From contig OX044355.1 in the NCBI GenBank assembly GCA_943846595.1, forward strand, positions 1,116,001 to 1,180,000: a stretch of 64,000 bases of DNA, in the 5' to 3' direction. Position numbers and translations under genes: made by a program. The notes under the pieces were generated by a model that searched no databases, was not told the origin of the DNA, and was given only the letters and a program-made list of their open reading frames with translations. Each line of letters starts with the position of its first letter. Within the stretch, counting starts at the first letter, position 1. Of this stretch, positions 48,666 to 57,974 are shown one piece after another. The stretch comes from an uncultured Polaribacter sp. (lineage in GTDB: Bacteria; Bacteroidota; Bacteroidia; Flavobacteriales; Flavobacteriaceae).

Positions 48666-49490
48666 ATGACGAAAAGAATTTCAATAAAAATAATTCTTCT
48701 TTTGTTCCTCTTTACATTGAATCTTCATGGACAAATTAAGCTAAAAACCTATTCAGAAAAAATTGAAAAAGGGTTTAAGTTTTTGGCAGACAATGAGGAG
48801 TATTGTCCAGTTTCGGTGAAAGTAGATTTCGAGTTAAACAATATGTCTTCGTCCAGAGGGAATCATAAAATTTTTGTGATTCCAGCAAGAGCTAGAAATT
48901 ATTTGATTACGAAATTAAAGTCAAAATTCTCAGGCAGCTATAGTTTTAGCAGTACCACTCGATTCAATTATGGAAATAGTTTGAAAGATCGCTATGACCA
49001 AAATTATGTCTACAACCTTCCTTATAAAAATAAGAGTACCTTTATATTGTATCAGGGATATCATGGAACAAGAACCCACCAAAATAAGAATGCATTAGAT
49101 TTTTCAATGCCAATAGGAACCCCAATTCATGCAGCCCGAGAAGGTGTTGTTGTAAAAGTAATAGAAAAGAATACAATAACCTGTTATCAAAAAGAATGTG
49201 CTAAGTATAACAATTCAATATTAATATATCATTCAGATAGTACTTTTTCAAACTATTTGCATATCGATACCAACGGTGCTATTGTTGAGGTTGGCGACAC
49301 AGTCGCCAAAGGGCAACGGATCGCAAAAAGCGGTAATATTGGTTGGTCTTCGGGGCCGCATCTTCATTTTGAAGTCTTTCAACAAAAGATTGGAAAAAGA
49401 ATTACATTAAAGACGAAATTTAAAATTAATGAGGTATCTGAAGCAATTTACTTGAAAGAAAAACAAAAATACACAAGAAATTATAATTAA
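48666..49490 (+). CDS. M23-family metallopeptidase
   Basis: 274 residues with a signal peptide (IIILLLFLFTLNLHG-like run ending HGQ). The LytM/M23 domain shows HQNKNALDFSMPIGTPIHAA with the zinc ligands H and D, and SGPHLHFEVFQ. Family members cut peptidoglycan cross-links or regulate amidases. The N-terminal 100 residues form a beta-rich domain. 18 bases after the serine gene. Confidence 0.9.
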   Translation: MTKRISIKIILLLFLFTLNLHGQIKLKTYSEKIEKGFKFLADNEEYCPVSVKVDFELNNMSSSRGNHKIFVIPARARNYLITKLKSKFSGSYSFSSTTRFNYGNSLKDRYDQNYVYNLPYKNKSTFILYQGYHGTRTHQNKNALDFSMPIGTPIHAAREGVVVKVIEKNTITCYQKECAKYNNSILIYHSDSTFSNYLHIDTNGAIVEVGDTVAKGQRIAKSGNIGWSSGPHLHFEVFQQKIGKRITLKTKFKINEVSEAIYLKEKQKYTRNYN

Positions 49491-49508
49491 TTTAGAGTAA
49501 TAAAAAAT

Positions 49509-49543
49509 AGGATTGTTTTATATTTGAAGACAATCCTTTTTTT
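49509..49543 (+). terminator. Terminator hairpin with embedded -7 element, before kynU
   Basis: AGGATTGT (49509-49516) pairs with ACAATCCT (49530-49537) and T6 follows; the loop contains TATATTTG (49519-49526). The last T abuts the kynU ATG. It could end the M23 transcript and initiate the kynurenine operon. Confidence 0.7.
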
Positions 49544-50809
49544 ATGCATTATTTCAACACTTTAGAGTTCGCAAAAGAACAAGATAAATTAGACATTCTT
49601 TCTTCTTTACGAAATCTATTTCATATCCCAAAGGATAAAAAAGGAGATGAGTGGTTGTATTTTACGGGAAACTCTTTGGGCTTACAGCCAAAAACCACAA
49701 AAAAGTACATTCAGCAAGAATTAGAAGATTGGGCCAATCTGGGCGTAGAAGGTCATTTTGAAGCAAAGAATCCGTGGTTGGATTATCACGAATTATTAAC
49801 CGATAAAATGGCGAAAATTGTTGGTGCCAAACCCATTGAAGTTGTGGTGATGAATACTTTAACCACCAATCTTCATTTATTAATGGTTTCTTTTTATAGG
49901 CCTACAAAAACAAAATATAAAATACTTATTGAAAGTGATGCGTTTCCTTCAGACCGTTATGCCGTAGCATCTCAATTAAAATTTCATGGGTATTCCGATG
50001 CCGATCTTATTGAATGGAGACCTCGAAAAGGAGAAGACCTTTTAAATATAGCTGATTTAGAAGCCATCGTTTCAGAACAGGGTGACGAAATTGCACTGCT
50101 CTTAATAGGAGGGGTTAATTATTATACAGGACAGTTTTTAGATCTTAAAAAAATCGCCGCCATTGGGCATTCAAAAAACTGTGTTGTTGGTATTGATTTA
50201 GCGCATGGTGCAGGAAACATTCAACCCAATTTACACGATTCAAATGTGGACTTTGCGGCTTGGTGTACCTACAAATACTTAAATTCAGGACCTGGAAGCT
50301 TGGCAGGTTTGTTTGTGCATGAAAAACATGCAAAAAATAAAGACTTACCTCGTTTTGCTGGTTGGTGGAATCATAATAAAGCAACGCGTTTTAACATGCG
50401 TCAACCCTTTGATGTGATGAAAGGTGCAGAAGGATGGCAATTGTCAAATCCACCCATACTCTCCATGGCAGCTATTAAAGCTTCCTTAGATTTGTTTGAT
50501 GAGGTCGGTATGGATGCATTGCGGGAAAAATCCCTAAAACTCACTGGTTATTTTGAGTTTTTAATCAATGAAATTGACTCTGAAGAGATCACAATCATTA
50601 CGCCATCCAATCCAAAGGAGCGCGGTTGTCAAATATCAATTCAAGTAAAGAACTCGGATAAAAATTTACATAAGAAATTAACAGCACAAAACGTTATTAC
50701 CGATTGGAGAGAGCCTGATGTAATTCGATGTGCACCAGTACCATTTTATACGTCGTTTGAAGCGGTGTATCGAATGGTTTCTATTTTAAAAGAACTGTTA
50801 AAAAAATAG
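49544..50809 (+). CDS. kynU: Kynureninase
   Basis: 421 residues, PLP enzyme cleaving kynurenine or 3-hydroxykynurenine to (3-hydroxy)anthranilate and alanine. YFTGNSLGLQPKTTKKYI, VVMNTLTTNLHLLMVSFY, DLAHGAGNIQPNLHDSNVDF and the PLP lysine near 244 in WCTYKYLNSGPGS are diagnostic. First gene of the kynurenine operon; kmo follows after 74 bases. Confidence 0.96.
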   Translation: MHYFNTLEFAKEQDKLDILSSLRNLFHIPKDKKGDEWLYFTGNSLGLQPKTTKKYIQQELEDWANLGVEGHFEAKNPWLDYHELLTDKMAKIVGAKPIEVVVMNTLTTNLHLLMVSFYRPTKTKYKILIESDAFPSDRYAVASQLKFHGYSDADLIEWRPRKGEDLLNIADLEAIVSEQGDEIALLLIGGVNYYTGQFLDLKKIAAIGHSKNCVVGIDLAHGAGNIQPNLHDSNVDFAAWCTYKYLNSGPGSLAGLFVHEKHAKNKDLPRFAGWWNHNKATRFNMRQPFDVMKGAEGWQLSNPPILSMAAIKASLDLFDEVGMDALREKSLKLTGYFEFLINEIDSEEITIITPSNPKERGCQISIQVKNSDKNLHKKLTAQNVITDWREPDVIRCAPVPFYTSFEAVYRMVSILKELLKK

Positions 50810-50883
50810 TAATAAGGCCTCCTGAGCTAAGAAACCTAATTTTTTATACTGCTCAAAAGCTGGTAGAAAGAAAACTAGAAAAG

Positions 50884-52314
50884 ATGCAAAAGAAAGATAA
50901 AATAGTAATTATTGGAGCTGGACTTTGTGGTTCTTTATTGGCTTTGCGTTTTGCACAAAGAGGGCATAAGGTAGCTGTTTATGAAAGCCGTCCAGATTTA
51001 CGGAAAACTGCTGTTTCTGCAGGAAGATCTATCAATTTAGCTTTGTCAGACAGAGGGTTAAAGGCCTTGCGATTATGCGGTTTAGAAGCAGTTGCAAAAG
51101 AAATTTGTATTCCAATGTATGGACGCCTCATGCATGATGCAGCGGGAAATACATTTGCATCGAATTACTCTGGAAGAGATGGAGAATACATCAACTCTAT
51201 TTCTAGAGGAGATTTAAATGGGATTCTATTAACGGAAGCAGAACAACATGAAAATGTTTCCCTTTATTTTAATAAAAAGTGTGCACATATAGATATTGTA
51301 AACAGGGTTGCTCATTTTGTGGATGCTGAAACAGATACAGATTTTACGATTGAGGCCGATGTTATTTTTGGCGCAGATGGGGCGGGTTCTTCTTTGCGAA
51401 AAAGCTATGTATCTGAACGTAATTTTTTGTTCAGTTATTCTCAAAACTATTTAAACCATGGGTACAAAGAATTGGAGATTCCTGCAGATGAAAATGGAAA
51501 TCACCAAATTAGTAAAGGGCATTTGCATATTTGGCCTCGAGGAGATTTTATGCTCATTGCATTGCCAAATAGAGATGGAAGTTTTACGGTGACACTTTTT
51601 TTAAGTTATGACGAAGGTGAATTCAATTTTGAAAACCTGATTACTGAAGAAAAGATTACCACATTTTTTGAGAAAGAATTTCCAGATGCCTTGGCATTAA
51701 TTCCCAATATAAAAGAAGAGTTTATCAACAACCCAACTGGACCATTGGGCACCATCAAATGTTCGCCATGGAGTTATCAGCAAAACACCCTGTTAATTGG
51801 TGATTCGTCGCACGCGATTGTCCCTTTTTATGGGCAAGGAATGAATGCTTCTTTTGAGGATGTTGTTGTTTTGGATGAAATTTTAACACAAAATACAGCA
51901 CAACTTCCAAACGGAAAGTTAGATTGGGGAGTTGTTTTTAAAGCCTATGAAAAAGCAAGAAAACACGATACAGATGCTATTGCAGACTTGGCCTTAGATA
52001 ATTTTCATGAAATGAAAAATCATGTCGCTAATCCATTGTTTAAAGAAAAAAGAACGATCGAAATGGCATTGGAAAAAAGATTTCCAACCCAATATGCCTC
52101 TAAATATTCGTTGGTTACTTTTAATGCAAATATTGGGTATGATGAAGCCATGAAAAGAGGAAGAGCACAAGACAAGGCATTGCTGCGATTAATTTCAAAC
52201 AAAGCAATACAGATAACTCCTAATCCGACAAATGAAGCACTAGAGGAGATACTAAATAGGGTTGTTAAAGAAACAAATTTGATTTTAGAAGTGGAGTATC
52301 ATAATGAAATATAA
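50884..52314 (+). CDS. kmo: Kynurenine 3-monooxygenase
   Basis: 476 residues, FAD- and NADPH-dependent. Dinucleotide motif IVIIGAGLCGSLLALRFAQR, substrate-side AVSAGRSINLALSDRGLKAL, FGADGAGSSLRKS and the second FAD motif LLIGDSSHAIVPFYGQGMNA. It hydroxylates kynurenine. Its TAA is directly followed by the DUF1697 start. Confidence 0.96.
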   Translation: MQKKDKIVIIGAGLCGSLLALRFAQRGHKVAVYESRPDLRKTAVSAGRSINLALSDRGLKALRLCGLEAVAKEICIPMYGRLMHDAAGNTFASNYSGRDGEYINSISRGDLNGILLTEAEQHENVSLYFNKKCAHIDIVNRVAHFVDAETDTDFTIEADVIFGADGAGSSLRKSYVSERNFLFSYSQNYLNHGYKELEIPADENGNHQISKGHLHIWPRGDFMLIALPNRDGSFTVTLFLSYDEGEFNFENLITEEKITTFFEKEFPDALALIPNIKEEFINNPTGPLGTIKCSPWSYQQNTLLIGDSSHAIVPFYGQGMNASFEDVVVLDEILTQNTAQLPNGKLDWGVVFKAYEKARKHDTDAIADLALDNFHEMKNHVANPLFKEKRTIEMALEKRFPTQYASKYSLVTFNANIGYDEAMKRGRAQDKALLRLISNKAIQITPNPTNEALEEILNRVVKETNLILEVEYHNEI

Positions 52315-52834
52315 ATGAAAAAATACATCATTTTATTACGGGGCATCAATGTATCGGGGAAAAATAAAATTCAGATGGAGGCATTGCGAGGGCTATTAAA
52401 GGAGCTTAATTTTACAAATGTGCACACCTATATTCAAAGTGGTAATATTGTTTTAGATTCAGAAGAAACGGCTTCCATTGTGTGTCAAAAAATAAGAAAA
52501 GGGATTCAAGATACCTTTGGGATTGAAGTGCCTATATTGGCGAGAACTGTTGCACAATGGAGTCAGCTCGTTGAAAATTATCCTTTCTCCCTTGAAAATG
52601 AAAAAATAGTGGCCTTTACTTTTTTGAATGCAACTTCAAAAGAAACGAACATTGCAATTCAATCTCTTGGAGAAGATCAATATAAAATTAATGGAGATAT
52701 TGTGTATTTACACTCCAACAGGGTTTGCAAGAACAAAATTAACAAATACGCGTATTGAGAAAAAACTCAATGTAATAGCAACAACAAGAAATTTAAGAAC
52801 CACATTAAAATTATTAGAACTAGCAACTTTATAA
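52315..52834 (+). pseudogene. DUF1697 protein, frameshifted
   Basis: First frame 52315-52758: YIILLRGINVSGKNKIQMEA, TYIQSGNIVLDSEE and GDIVYLHS, typical of DUF1697, then a nonsense tail. The next frame continues the family C-terminus from about 52712: TPTGFARTKLTNTRIEKKLN and [17 protein letters not shown], ending at 52834. The break falls in TTTACACTCC; restoring two bases (ACAC to ACACAC) would give YLHTPTGFARTKL. DUF1697 function is unknown. Despite the break, the operon spacing on both sides is tight. Confidence 0.85.
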
Positions 52835-52835
52835 T

Positions 52836-53240
52836 ATGTCAGAAAAAAAAGTAACACCAAGAGGCGCATATCCACACGTAAAAGTAGTCGGAGATTTTAT
52901 TTTTGTATCGGGAACCAGTTCCAGAAGAGCAGACAATACCATTGCAGGGGTTGATATTATTGATGAAATGGGGACCAAGCATCTCAATATAGCAACCCAA
53001 ACTAGAGCAGTTTTACAAAATATTGATAAAAATTTGCAGTCTGTTGGTGCAAGTATCAAAGATGTAGTAGACGTTTCGACCTTTTTAGTAAATATGAATG
53101 ATTTTGCAGAATATAACAAAACCTATGCTGAATTTTTTGACAAAGAAACAGGGCCTACAAGAACCACCGTTGCAGTTCATCAATTGCCGCATCCAGATTT
53201 GGTGGTGGAGATTAAAGTTACAGCCTATAAAAAAGCATAG
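52836..53240 (+). CDS. 2-aminomuconate deaminase, RidA (YjgF) family
   Basis: 134 residues. [57 protein letters not shown] and [13 protein letters not shown] fit the Rid subfamily that contains 2-aminomuconate deaminase (NbaF/AmnD-like), which makes 4-oxalocrotonate and ammonia. The operon context supports this over a general RidA. Confidence 0.88.
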   Translation: MSEKKVTPRGAYPHVKVVGDFIFVSGTSSRRADNTIAGVDIIDEMGTKHLNIATQTRAVLQNIDKNLQSVGASIKDVVDVSTFLVNMNDFAEYNKTYAEFFDKETGPTRTTVAVHQLPHPDLVVEIKVTAYKKA

Positions 53241-53297
53241 CCATTATTATGATTTCTATTGCGAGCTATGAATAAGACCGCTTTTAAGACAAACAAT

Positions 53298-54740
53298 ATG
53301 AAAATACAAAACTACATTAACGGAGAATTTGTAAACCCAATACAAGACGATTGGTTGGAGAATTACAATCCTGCAATTGGAGAAGTGTATGGACAAACTC
53401 CAAACTCATCGATTGAAGATGTAGAGAAAGCCTACCAAGCAGCTGCAACCGCTTTTTTAAGCTGGCGTCAAACGACTGTTGTTGAAAGAAGTGAAATTCT
53501 TATAAAGATCGCCAACTTAATTCTTGACAAAATTCATCTTTTAGCAGCAGCAGAATCTAAAGATAATGGAAAACCAATTGGCTTAGCTACGGAGATTGAT
53601 ATTCCGAGAGCTGCAGCAAATTTTCAATTTTTTGCCAATGCAATTACACAGTTTTCATCGGAAGCACATGAAAGTATTGGAATGCATGCTGTAAATTTTA
53701 CATTGCGGCAACCGCTTGGTGTGGTGGGGTGCATTTCTCCATGGAATTTACCCTTGTATTTATTCACATGGAAAATAGCACCTGCAATTGCCGCAGGAAA
53801 CTGTGTGGTTGCAAAGCCAAGTGAAATTACTCCCATGACCGCCTTTTTATTGGGAGACATTTGTAATGAAGCCGGACTCCCAAAGGGGGTTTTAAATATT
53901 GTTCACGGATTGGGAAATACTACTGGGAAAGCCATTGTATCACATCCCAATATCAAAGCAATTTCATTTACAGGCGGAACAGAAACGGGAGCTCAAATTG
54001 CCAGAATTGCAGCACCAATGTTTAAAAAACTATCTTTAGAGTTGGGAGGAAAAAACCCAAATATTATTTTTCAAGATTGTAATTATGAAAAAATGATGGC
54101 AGCAACAGTGCGTTCATCATTTACAAACCAAGGTCAGATTTGTTTATGTGGTAGTAGAATTTTAGTGGAAAAAACCATCTATGCGCAATTTAAAAATGAC
54201 TTTGTTCAAAGAGTTTCTGATTTAATAGTAGGAAATCCATCGGCAGAAAATATAAATATCGGTGCGTTGGTTTCGAAAGCACATTTAGAAAAAGTAAAAT
54301 TCTATATTGATATTGCAGCGGATGAAGGTGGCGTCATTTTATTTGGAGGAAATAAAGTTGTTGTAGAAGGGAGTGAGCATGGGTACTATTTACAGCCAAC
54401 GGTTATTGAAGTTGCTGATAATAAATGCAAATTAAATCAAGAAGAAATTTTTGGACCAGTGGTTACGATTATGCCTTTCAATTCAGATGCTGAGGCATTG
54501 CATTTAGCTAATGAATCAAGATATGGTCTATCGGCTACTTTATGGACCAATAACTTGAATAGAACGCTTCAGTTTTCGAAAGAATTACAAACTGGAATTG
54601 TTTGGGTAAATAGCTGGATGTTGCGTGATCTAAGAACTCCCTTTGGTGGACAAAAAGATTCTGGTGTAGGAAGAGAGGGTGGGTTTGAAGCTCTGCGTTT
54701 CTTTACAGAACCTAAAAATATTTGCATTCAATATGAATAA
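53298..54740 (+). CDS. 2-aminomuconate 6-semialdehyde dehydrogenase
   Basis: 480 residues from the ATG at 53298 (an in-frame ATG at 53268 would add ten residues unlike the family). Aldehyde dehydrogenase landmarks: CISPWNLPLYLFTWKIAPAI, FTGGTETG, LELGGKNPNIIF and the nucleophile in NQGQICLCGSRILV. Oxidises 2-aminomuconate semialdehyde to 2-aminomuconate with NAD. Between the deaminase and the SDR in the kynurenine operon. Hydroxymuconic-semialdehyde dehydrogenase is an alternative. Confidence 0.88.
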   Translation: MKIQNYINGEFVNPIQDDWLENYNPAIGEVYGQTPNSSIEDVEKAYQAAATAFLSWRQTTVVERSEILIKIANLILDKIHLLAAAESKDNGKPIGLATEIDIPRAAANFQFFANAITQFSSEAHESIGMHAVNFTLRQPLGVVGCISPWNLPLYLFTWKIAPAIAAGNCVVAKPSEITPMTAFLLGDICNEAGLPKGVLNIVHGLGNTTGKAIVSHPNIKAISFTGGTETGAQIARIAAPMFKKLSLELGGKNPNIIFQDCNYEKMMAATVRSSFTNQGQICLCGSRILVEKTIYAQFKNDFVQRVSDLIVGNPSAENINIGALVSKAHLEKVKFYIDIAADEGGVILFGGNKVVVEGSEHGYYLQPTVIEVADNKCKLNQEEIFGPVVTIMPFNSDAEALHLANESRYGLSATLWTNNLNRTLQFSKELQTGIVWVNSWMLRDLRTPFGGQKDSGVGREGGFEALRFFTEPKNICIQYE

Positions 54741-54870
54741 AGAATAAATTAGAAAATGAAGTCTATTTGTGCTGGTAAATTTGCTAAAAGAATCAAGTAC
54801 ATCACTGAGGAAATAGTTTTCAAAATATAAATTAGGTCGCGATTGTGCTTGACCAGACATAAATTATAAG

Positions 54871-55647
54871 ATGAATTTAAATTTACAAAACAAAAATGCA
54901 TTGGTTTGCGGAAGTACGCAAGGAATTGGACTGGCAACGGCTATTTTATTAGCGGAAGCGGGTGTAAATGTGACGCTTATTGCAAGAAATGAAGAAAAGT
55001 TAAAAAAAACAGTTGCACTGTTGCCAAATTCAAATCAATGCCATGGTTATTTAATTGCTGATTTTTCAAAGCCAGAGGAATTAAAAGTGGTCTTAGCGGA
55101 CTCCGATTTACAATTTCACATTTTGGTAAACAATACAGGGGGACCTGCTGGAGGGCCTATATTTGAAGCTAAAATAGAAGAATTTGAAAGTGCCTTCACG
55201 CAACATTTAAAATGCAATCATCTTTTAGTGCAACATTTGGTCCCTTTTATGAAAACACAATGTTTTGGTCGAATTATCAATGTGATTTCAACTTCTGTAA
55301 AACAGCCTTTAGCGGATTTAGGTGTGTCGAATACCATTCGTGGTGCCGTAGCTAATTGGTCTAAAACATTGGCAAATGAGTTGGGAGAATTTGGGATTAC
55401 AGTAAACAACGTATTGCCAGGTGCTACGGAAACTGAGCGATTGAAAGAAATCATACACAATAAAGCAGTGAAATCAGGACGTACATTTGATGCGGTTGCT
55501 ACCGCGATGAAAAATGCTTCACCTGCAAAACGATTCGCAAAACCTGAAGAGGTGGCCAGTGCCATTGTTTTTTTAGCAAGTGAAAAAGCTAGTTTTATTA
55601 ATGGAATTAATGTTCCCGTTGATGGAGGAAGAACAAAAAGTTTGTAA
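54871..55647 (+). CDS. Divergent SDR protein of the kynurenine operon
   Basis: 258 residues. Cofactor motif CGSTQGIG and VNNTGGPAGGPIFE (variant NNAG) show the SDR fold, and PVDGGRTKSL is the typical end. The catalytic YxxxK is missing: where YSASKAA is expected the sequence reads VSNTIRGAV, so both Tyr and Lys are replaced. It may act by another mechanism, be a non-redox binder, or be an SDR in name only. Not a known step of the 2-aminomuconate route. Confidence 0.8.
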   Translation: MNLNLQNKNALVCGSTQGIGLATAILLAEAGVNVTLIARNEEKLKKTVALLPNSNQCHGYLIADFSKPEELKVVLADSDLQFHILVNNTGGPAGGPIFEAKIEEFESAFTQHLKCNHLLVQHLVPFMKTQCFGRIINVISTSVKQPLADLGVSNTIRGAVANWSKTLANELGEFGITVNNVLPGATETERLKEIIHNKAVKSGRTFDAVATAMKNASPAKRFAKPEEVASAIVFLASEKASFINGINVPVDGGRTKSL

Positions 55648-55659
55648 ATTTAGAAAATT

Positions 55660-55770
55660 CTGGCGTTAGAGATTGAAATGCTATCCTTTTTATGTTGGTT
55701 TTAGCAGCACCCTTGTTCGCGAGAATGCATAAAAAGATTTAATGGAAAGCCCGACCTTTTGGGAGCGCAC
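55660..55770 (+). ncRNA. Structured, repeat-like element between the SDR and the dioxygenase
   Basis: CTTTTTATG (55686-55694) and CATAAAAAG (55728-55736) form a 9-bp stem. Around it are TGGCGTTAGAGATTGAAA on the left and GATTTAATGGAAAGCCCGAC then TTTTGGGAGCGCAC on the right, with CCC/GGG pairing. From memory, similar gap sequences (GAAACGGCATCC...AAAGCCCGACC) recur in flavobacterial genomes; I cannot confirm by search. Confidence 0.45.
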
Positions 55771-55784
55771 AAAAAAATAAAAAA

Positions 55785-56300
55785 ATGAATTTAGTACAGC
55801 CTTTAAATTTTAAAAAGTGGATTGATGAACATCGACATTTATTAAAACCACCTGTTGGAAACAAACAAGTGTGGGATCATGGTGAATATATTGTAATGGT
55901 TGTTGGTGGCCCAAACAATCGAAAAGATTATCATTACAATGAAACTCCAGAGTTTTTTTATCAAGTTGAAGGGGATATGGTTTTAAAAATCATTGATAAA
56001 AATGGAAAGATGATTGATGTTTCCATCAATGAAGGGGATATTTATTTACTCCCTGCGAGAGTGCCGCATTCACCCCAAAGAAAGGAAAATACTGTTGGTC
56101 TAGTGATTGAATACCCTCGGGCTGAAGGCATGTTAGATGCGTTAGAATGGTATTGTGAAAACTGTGGAAATGCATTGTATAGAGAGGCATTCGCATTGGA
56201 TAATATTGAAACAGATATGCCGATTATTTTTGATGGATTTTATTCAAACAAACAAAAATGTACTTGTGATGCTTGTGGAACCGAAATGAAAGCTCCTTAA
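55785..56300 (+). CDS. nbaC: 3-hydroxyanthranilate 3,4-dioxygenase
   Basis: 171 residues, the short bacterial form. Cupin with iron ligands in DYHYNETPEFFYQVEGDMVL, and INEGDIYLLPARVPHSPQR. The C-terminal rubredoxin-like site has YCENC and CTCDAC. Opens 3-hydroxyanthranilate to 2-amino-3-carboxymuconate semialdehyde (ACMS). Confidence 0.96.
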   Translation: MNLVQPLNFKKWIDEHRHLLKPPVGNKQVWDHGEYIVMVVGGPNNRKDYHYNETPEFFYQVEGDMVLKIIDKNGKMIDVSINEGDIYLLPARVPHSPQRKENTVGLVIEYPRAEGMLDALEWYCENCGNALYREAFALDNIETDMPIIFDGFYSNKQKCTCDACGTEMKAP

Positions 56301-56396
56301 AAAGTAAAACAGTGCTCTTTCGTCTTTCATAATAAAAGGACGAATTATATAAATATATGAAAAACCACTAGGCAAAAGCCTGTCAATGATAGCAAG

Positions 56397-57488
56397 ATGG
56401 AAAAACGAAAACTACGTATAAACGGACATTCACATTTATTGCCTTATCCAGAACAAATTCCTCAGTTTATGAAAGACAAAGAGATTTTTTGGGTAGATGA
56501 TGAACGAAAACATATGTTGCAAAAAGGATGGAAACGTCCAGTTACTGACTCTAGTTTTTTCTTAGATGAGAAGTTGCTGTGGATGGAAAAAAATAAGTTG
56601 GATCATGCAGTAGTTTTGAATCTCTCTCAGTTGTATGGAAACGGCTTGCGGTTAGAAGAAATGAAAAAAGCATTGCGTTTTCAAAATGATTTTAATGCAA
56701 AAGTACAGCATGATCATCCTGATAAGTTTACCTGTGGTTTTGTTGTACATCCTGGTTTTATTCAAGGAGCACTTTATGAAATTGAACGCTGTGTTGAAGA
56801 ATTGGATTTGAAGGTGCTGTGCTTGCCAACACATTTTATGGACTCTATTGGGCAATGGCGCTGTGTTTTTGATAAGGAAAATGATCGCATTTTTGAATTG
56901 GCAGACAAGTATAAATTGGCGATTGAAATTCATCCTTATGATGGAGATAAAATGATAAAGTTAGAAAATACCAATTGGCGTTTTCACCTAATCTGGATGT
57001 TGGCACAATGTGGAGATGCTTATCATTTTTATACTTTAAACGGAATGCAAGAACGATTTAAAAATATTAGAACTTGTTTTGCACATGGTGGTCAATTGGC
57101 ACAGATGAATTTAGGAAGGCGTATTCAAGGTTTTGATGGAAGACCGGATTTGTTTGAAGGGAAAACACACCCTAGAAAAGCGGTGGGGCATAAAAATATC
57201 TTTTTCGACACTTTGGTGCACGATACAGATTCTCTAAAATTAATGATTGACAAACAGGGTTCTAGTCAGGTGATTATGGGGTTGGATGATCCATATCCAT
57301 TGGGAGAAATGGAGAGTGATGCGCAATCTTCCTATCCTGGAAAAATTTTAGATTTGGCGAAAGATAGACAGATTATTAATGAGCAACAGTACGATCAAAT
57401 CTGGGAGGAAAATACGCTTCAATGGTTGTTTGGTGACGACAAAAAAGCGAAACTTGACTTGATTGATAAGATACTTTCAAAAAAATAA
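56397..57488 (+). CDS. ACMS decarboxylase (amidohydrolase)
   Basis: 363 residues. Metal motif NGHSHLLPYPEQ (HxH), KVLCLPTHFMDSIGQWRC, FAHGGQLAQMNLGRR and Asp in MGLDDPYPLGE match 2-amino-3-carboxymuconate-6-semialdehyde decarboxylase. Removes CO2 from ACMS to give 2-aminomuconate semialdehyde. Last plus-strand gene of the operon; convergent with the DUF2141 gene. Confidence 0.92.
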   Translation: MEKRKLRINGHSHLLPYPEQIPQFMKDKEIFWVDDERKHMLQKGWKRPVTDSSFFLDEKLLWMEKNKLDHAVVLNLSQLYGNGLRLEEMKKALRFQNDFNAKVQHDHPDKFTCGFVVHPGFIQGALYEIERCVEELDLKVLCLPTHFMDSIGQWRCVFDKENDRIFELADKYKLAIEIHPYDGDKMIKLENTNWRFHLIWMLAQCGDAYHFYTLNGMQERFKNIRTCFAHGGQLAQMNLGRRIQGFDGRPDLFEGKTHPRKAVGHKNIFFDTLVHDTDSLKLMIDKQGSSQVIMGLDDPYPLGEMESDAQSSYPGKILDLAKDRQIINEQQYDQIWEENTLQWLFGDDKKAKLDLIDKILSKK

Positions 57489-57520
57489 CAGTGGGTGTTA
57501 TAAAGCATTTTAAAAACGGA

Positions 57521-57940
57521 TTAAATCTCGATTCGTATGCTGCTGTTTGCTGTTAACATAAATTTTGCGTCTTCGTATTTTGGAGGGCCCATAAACCCTT
57601 TTGCATTGTTAGAGCACCCGTAAGCTTCTTTAGGAATTCCAAAGAAATTGACATCCATTTTTTTATTGCTGTTTTTGTCGTGAAAAACAGCAATAGCATA
57701 TTCTCCTTTGGGGATTTCTTTGAAAGTATAGGTCACTTTTTTATCAGTAATTTTTGTGATTGCATTTTTAAAATCGGTTTTTAGAAATTGCGCTTTCTCA
57801 TTGTGCAATGCAATTAAAACTTGCCCTTCATTGGAATCTAACCCACTAATAAAAACCGTTATCTGAAATGTTTCTTCTTGTGCATTCGTTGTAAAAAAAC
57901 CAGTAAAAATGAATGCAATTATTAAAATTATTTTTTTCAT
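57521..57940 (-). CDS. DUF2141 protein, secreted
   Basis: 139 residues. Signal peptide (IILIIAFIFTGFFTTNAQ), then the DUF2141 fold: GLDSNEGQVLIALHNEKAQF, IPKGEYAIAVFHDKNSNKKM and GIPKEAYGCSNNAKGFMGPP. Function of the family is unknown. Third gene of a minus-strand trio. Confidence 0.87.
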   Translation of the reverse strand: MKKIILIIAFIFTGFFTTNAQEETFQITVFISGLDSNEGQVLIALHNEKAQFLKTDFKNAITKITDKKVTYTFKEIPKGEYAIAVFHDKNSNKKMDVNFFGIPKEAYGCSNNAKGFMGPPKYEDAKFMLTANSSIRIEI

Positions 57941-57974
57941 ATGGGTTGTTTCTGAATTTTTTATCGATTTTTTT

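Noticed and set aside
54756..54830. 24-codon ORF (MKSICAGKFAKR...) before the SDR gene
   Set aside because: Too short, no supporting promoter or similarity; could be chance in a 130-base gap.
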